The notes under the pieces: generated by a model | The model's input: the letters and a program-made list of their open reading frames with translations, nothing else | What the model was told of the DNA's origin: nothing | Databases searched by the model: none | DNA from: Dactylosporangium vinaceum | Lineage (GTDB): Bacteria > Actinomycetota > Actinomycetes > Mycobacteriales > Micromonosporaceae | Direction of reading: 5' to 3' | Length of the DNA stretch: 64,000 bases | Assembly (NCBI RefSeq): GCF_019904175.1 | Contig: NZ_CP061913.1 | Location: forward strand, 10,106,001 to 10,170,000 | Shown: positions 63,391-64,000 of the stretch, piece after piece | Layout: every line of letters starts with the position of its first letter | Numbering within the stretch: position 1 is the stretch's first letter | Program-made: the position numbers and the translations under genes

Positions 63391-64000
63391 TGAGCGGTAC
63401 TGCTGAAGGGTGTGCTCGTGTCGCCGCGGTCGGCGACGTCCATCTCGACGCCGACGTTGTCGGCCGCTATCGGCCCGCGCTTGAGCATCTCGGCGAGAAG
63501 GCCGACCTGCTGCTGCTGGCCGGCGATCTGACCCGGCACGGCACACCCGAGGAGGCGGCCTGCGTGGCCCGCGAGTTCGGCGGCCTGCCCGTCCCGGTCG
63601 TGGCGATCCTGGGCAATCACGACTATCACTCGGACCAGCAAGAGGCGGTCTCGGCGGTACTGCAAGACGCCGGCCTGACCGTCCTGGAGTGCTCCGGCAC
63701 CGTCCTGACGTGCAACGGCGTGCGCGTCGGCATCGCCGGCACGAAGGGCTTCGGCGGCGGCTTCGCGGGCGCCTGCTCCAGCGAGTTCGGCGAGCCGGAG
63801 ATGAAGGCGTTCAGCCGGCACGGCCGCGAACTGGCCGCCCGCTTCGGTTCCGCGCTGGCCGCCCTGGACTGCGACGTGCGGATCGCCCTGACCCACTACG
63901 CCCCGGTCCCCGAGACGCTCCTGGGTGAGCCGCTGGAGATCTACCCGTTCCTGGGCTCCTACCACCTGGCCCAGGCCATCGACGCCGCCCCCGGCACCGC
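63390..64000 (+). CDS. Metallophosphoesterase (3' end outside window)
   Basis: At least 203 residues visible. Calcineurin-like motifs are in order: GDVHLDADVV (D-x-H), LLLLAGDLTRHG (GDxxxxG), VAILGNHDYH (GNHD) and LTHYAPVP (final His). Two metal ions would hydrolyse a phosphoester; substrate unknown. I prefer the GTG at 63390, preceded by GGAGGGG and close to the first conserved strand; an in-frame GTG at 63303 overlapping the BON gene stop would add 29 non-conserved residues. Confidence 0.88.
   Translation, partial: MSGTAEGCARVAAVGDVHLDADVVGRYRPALEHLGEKADLLLLAGDLTRHGTPEEAACVAREFGGLPVPVVAILGNHDYHSDQQEAVSAVLQDAGLTVLECSGTVLTCNGVRVGIAGTKGFGGGFAGACSSEFGEPEMKAFSRHGRELAARFGSALAALDCDVRIALTHYAPVPETLLGEPLEIYPFLGSYHLAQAIDAAPGT

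Overview
The window is very GC-rich (visibly about 70% or more), densely packed bacterial chromosome with many GTG/TTG starts, four-base stop/start overlaps and apparently leaderless promoters. The gene set (FasR next to fabD-fabH-acpP-fabF, a DUF3145 protein, a SARP/AfsR-type regulator, class-II HelD proteins, ddaH-rocD, a bacterial nitric oxide synthase) points to a filamentous actinomycete, most likely Micromonosporaceae (Actinoplanes or a relative). Nothing looks like a prophage, plasmid or insertion sequence; I see no rRNA, tRNA or CRISPR array.

Layout. 1-7.5 kb: a truncated membrane protein, a GntR regulator divergent from a GH1 beta-glucosidase, a small membrane protein, an aldo/keto reductase, and a secreted CBM2-fibronectin III protein. 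7.5-16.4 kb: a giant AfsR-like regulator carrying coding minisatellites, a hydrolase, an autoregulated ABC exporter operon, then a 124-bp tandem array next to a decayed AAA+ gene. 16.4-20.3 kb: an RND exporter divergent from its MarR regulator. 20.3-27.7 kb: two paralogous GH5 mannanase/cellulase-like enzymes flanking an opposite-strand block of a B12-binding radical SAM protein and a coupled HelD-ParA-small protein operon. 27.7-32.8 kb: fasR-fabD-fabH-acpP-fabF, with FabD carrying an extra biotinyl-like tail. 32.9-43.4 kb: NagZ-like lipoprotein, DUF3145, hydrolase, saccharopine-dehydrogenase-like protein, DedA, a second HelD, and a MerR-SDR operon, with palindromic and tandem repeats between them. 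44-57.4 kb: a sugar region with a MalEFG-type importer, DeoR-GalT-GalK, a GH27 alpha-galactosidase and a YtfQRT/YjfF-type importer. 57.5-64 kb: nitric oxide synthase-methyltransferase, convergent ddaH-rocD, a hemerythrin-like protein, a nucleotidyltransferase, a BON-domain protein and a truncated metallophosphoesterase.

How the genes fit together. The glycoside hydrolases, two sugar importers and galTK suggest release, uptake and Leloir-pathway use of galactose from galactomannan-like polymers. The fab cluster is the core type II fatty acid synthase with its activator. NOS, DDAH and OAT all act on arginine or its products. Candidates for undescribed biology are the HelD-ParA-small protein operon, the NOS/DDAH neighbourhood, a set of repeats sharing a GTCGACGTT-type core that occur between genes and resemble repeats inside a regulator gene, a palindrome family with compensatory stem changes, and a 37-bp array that holds the stop codons of two convergent genes.
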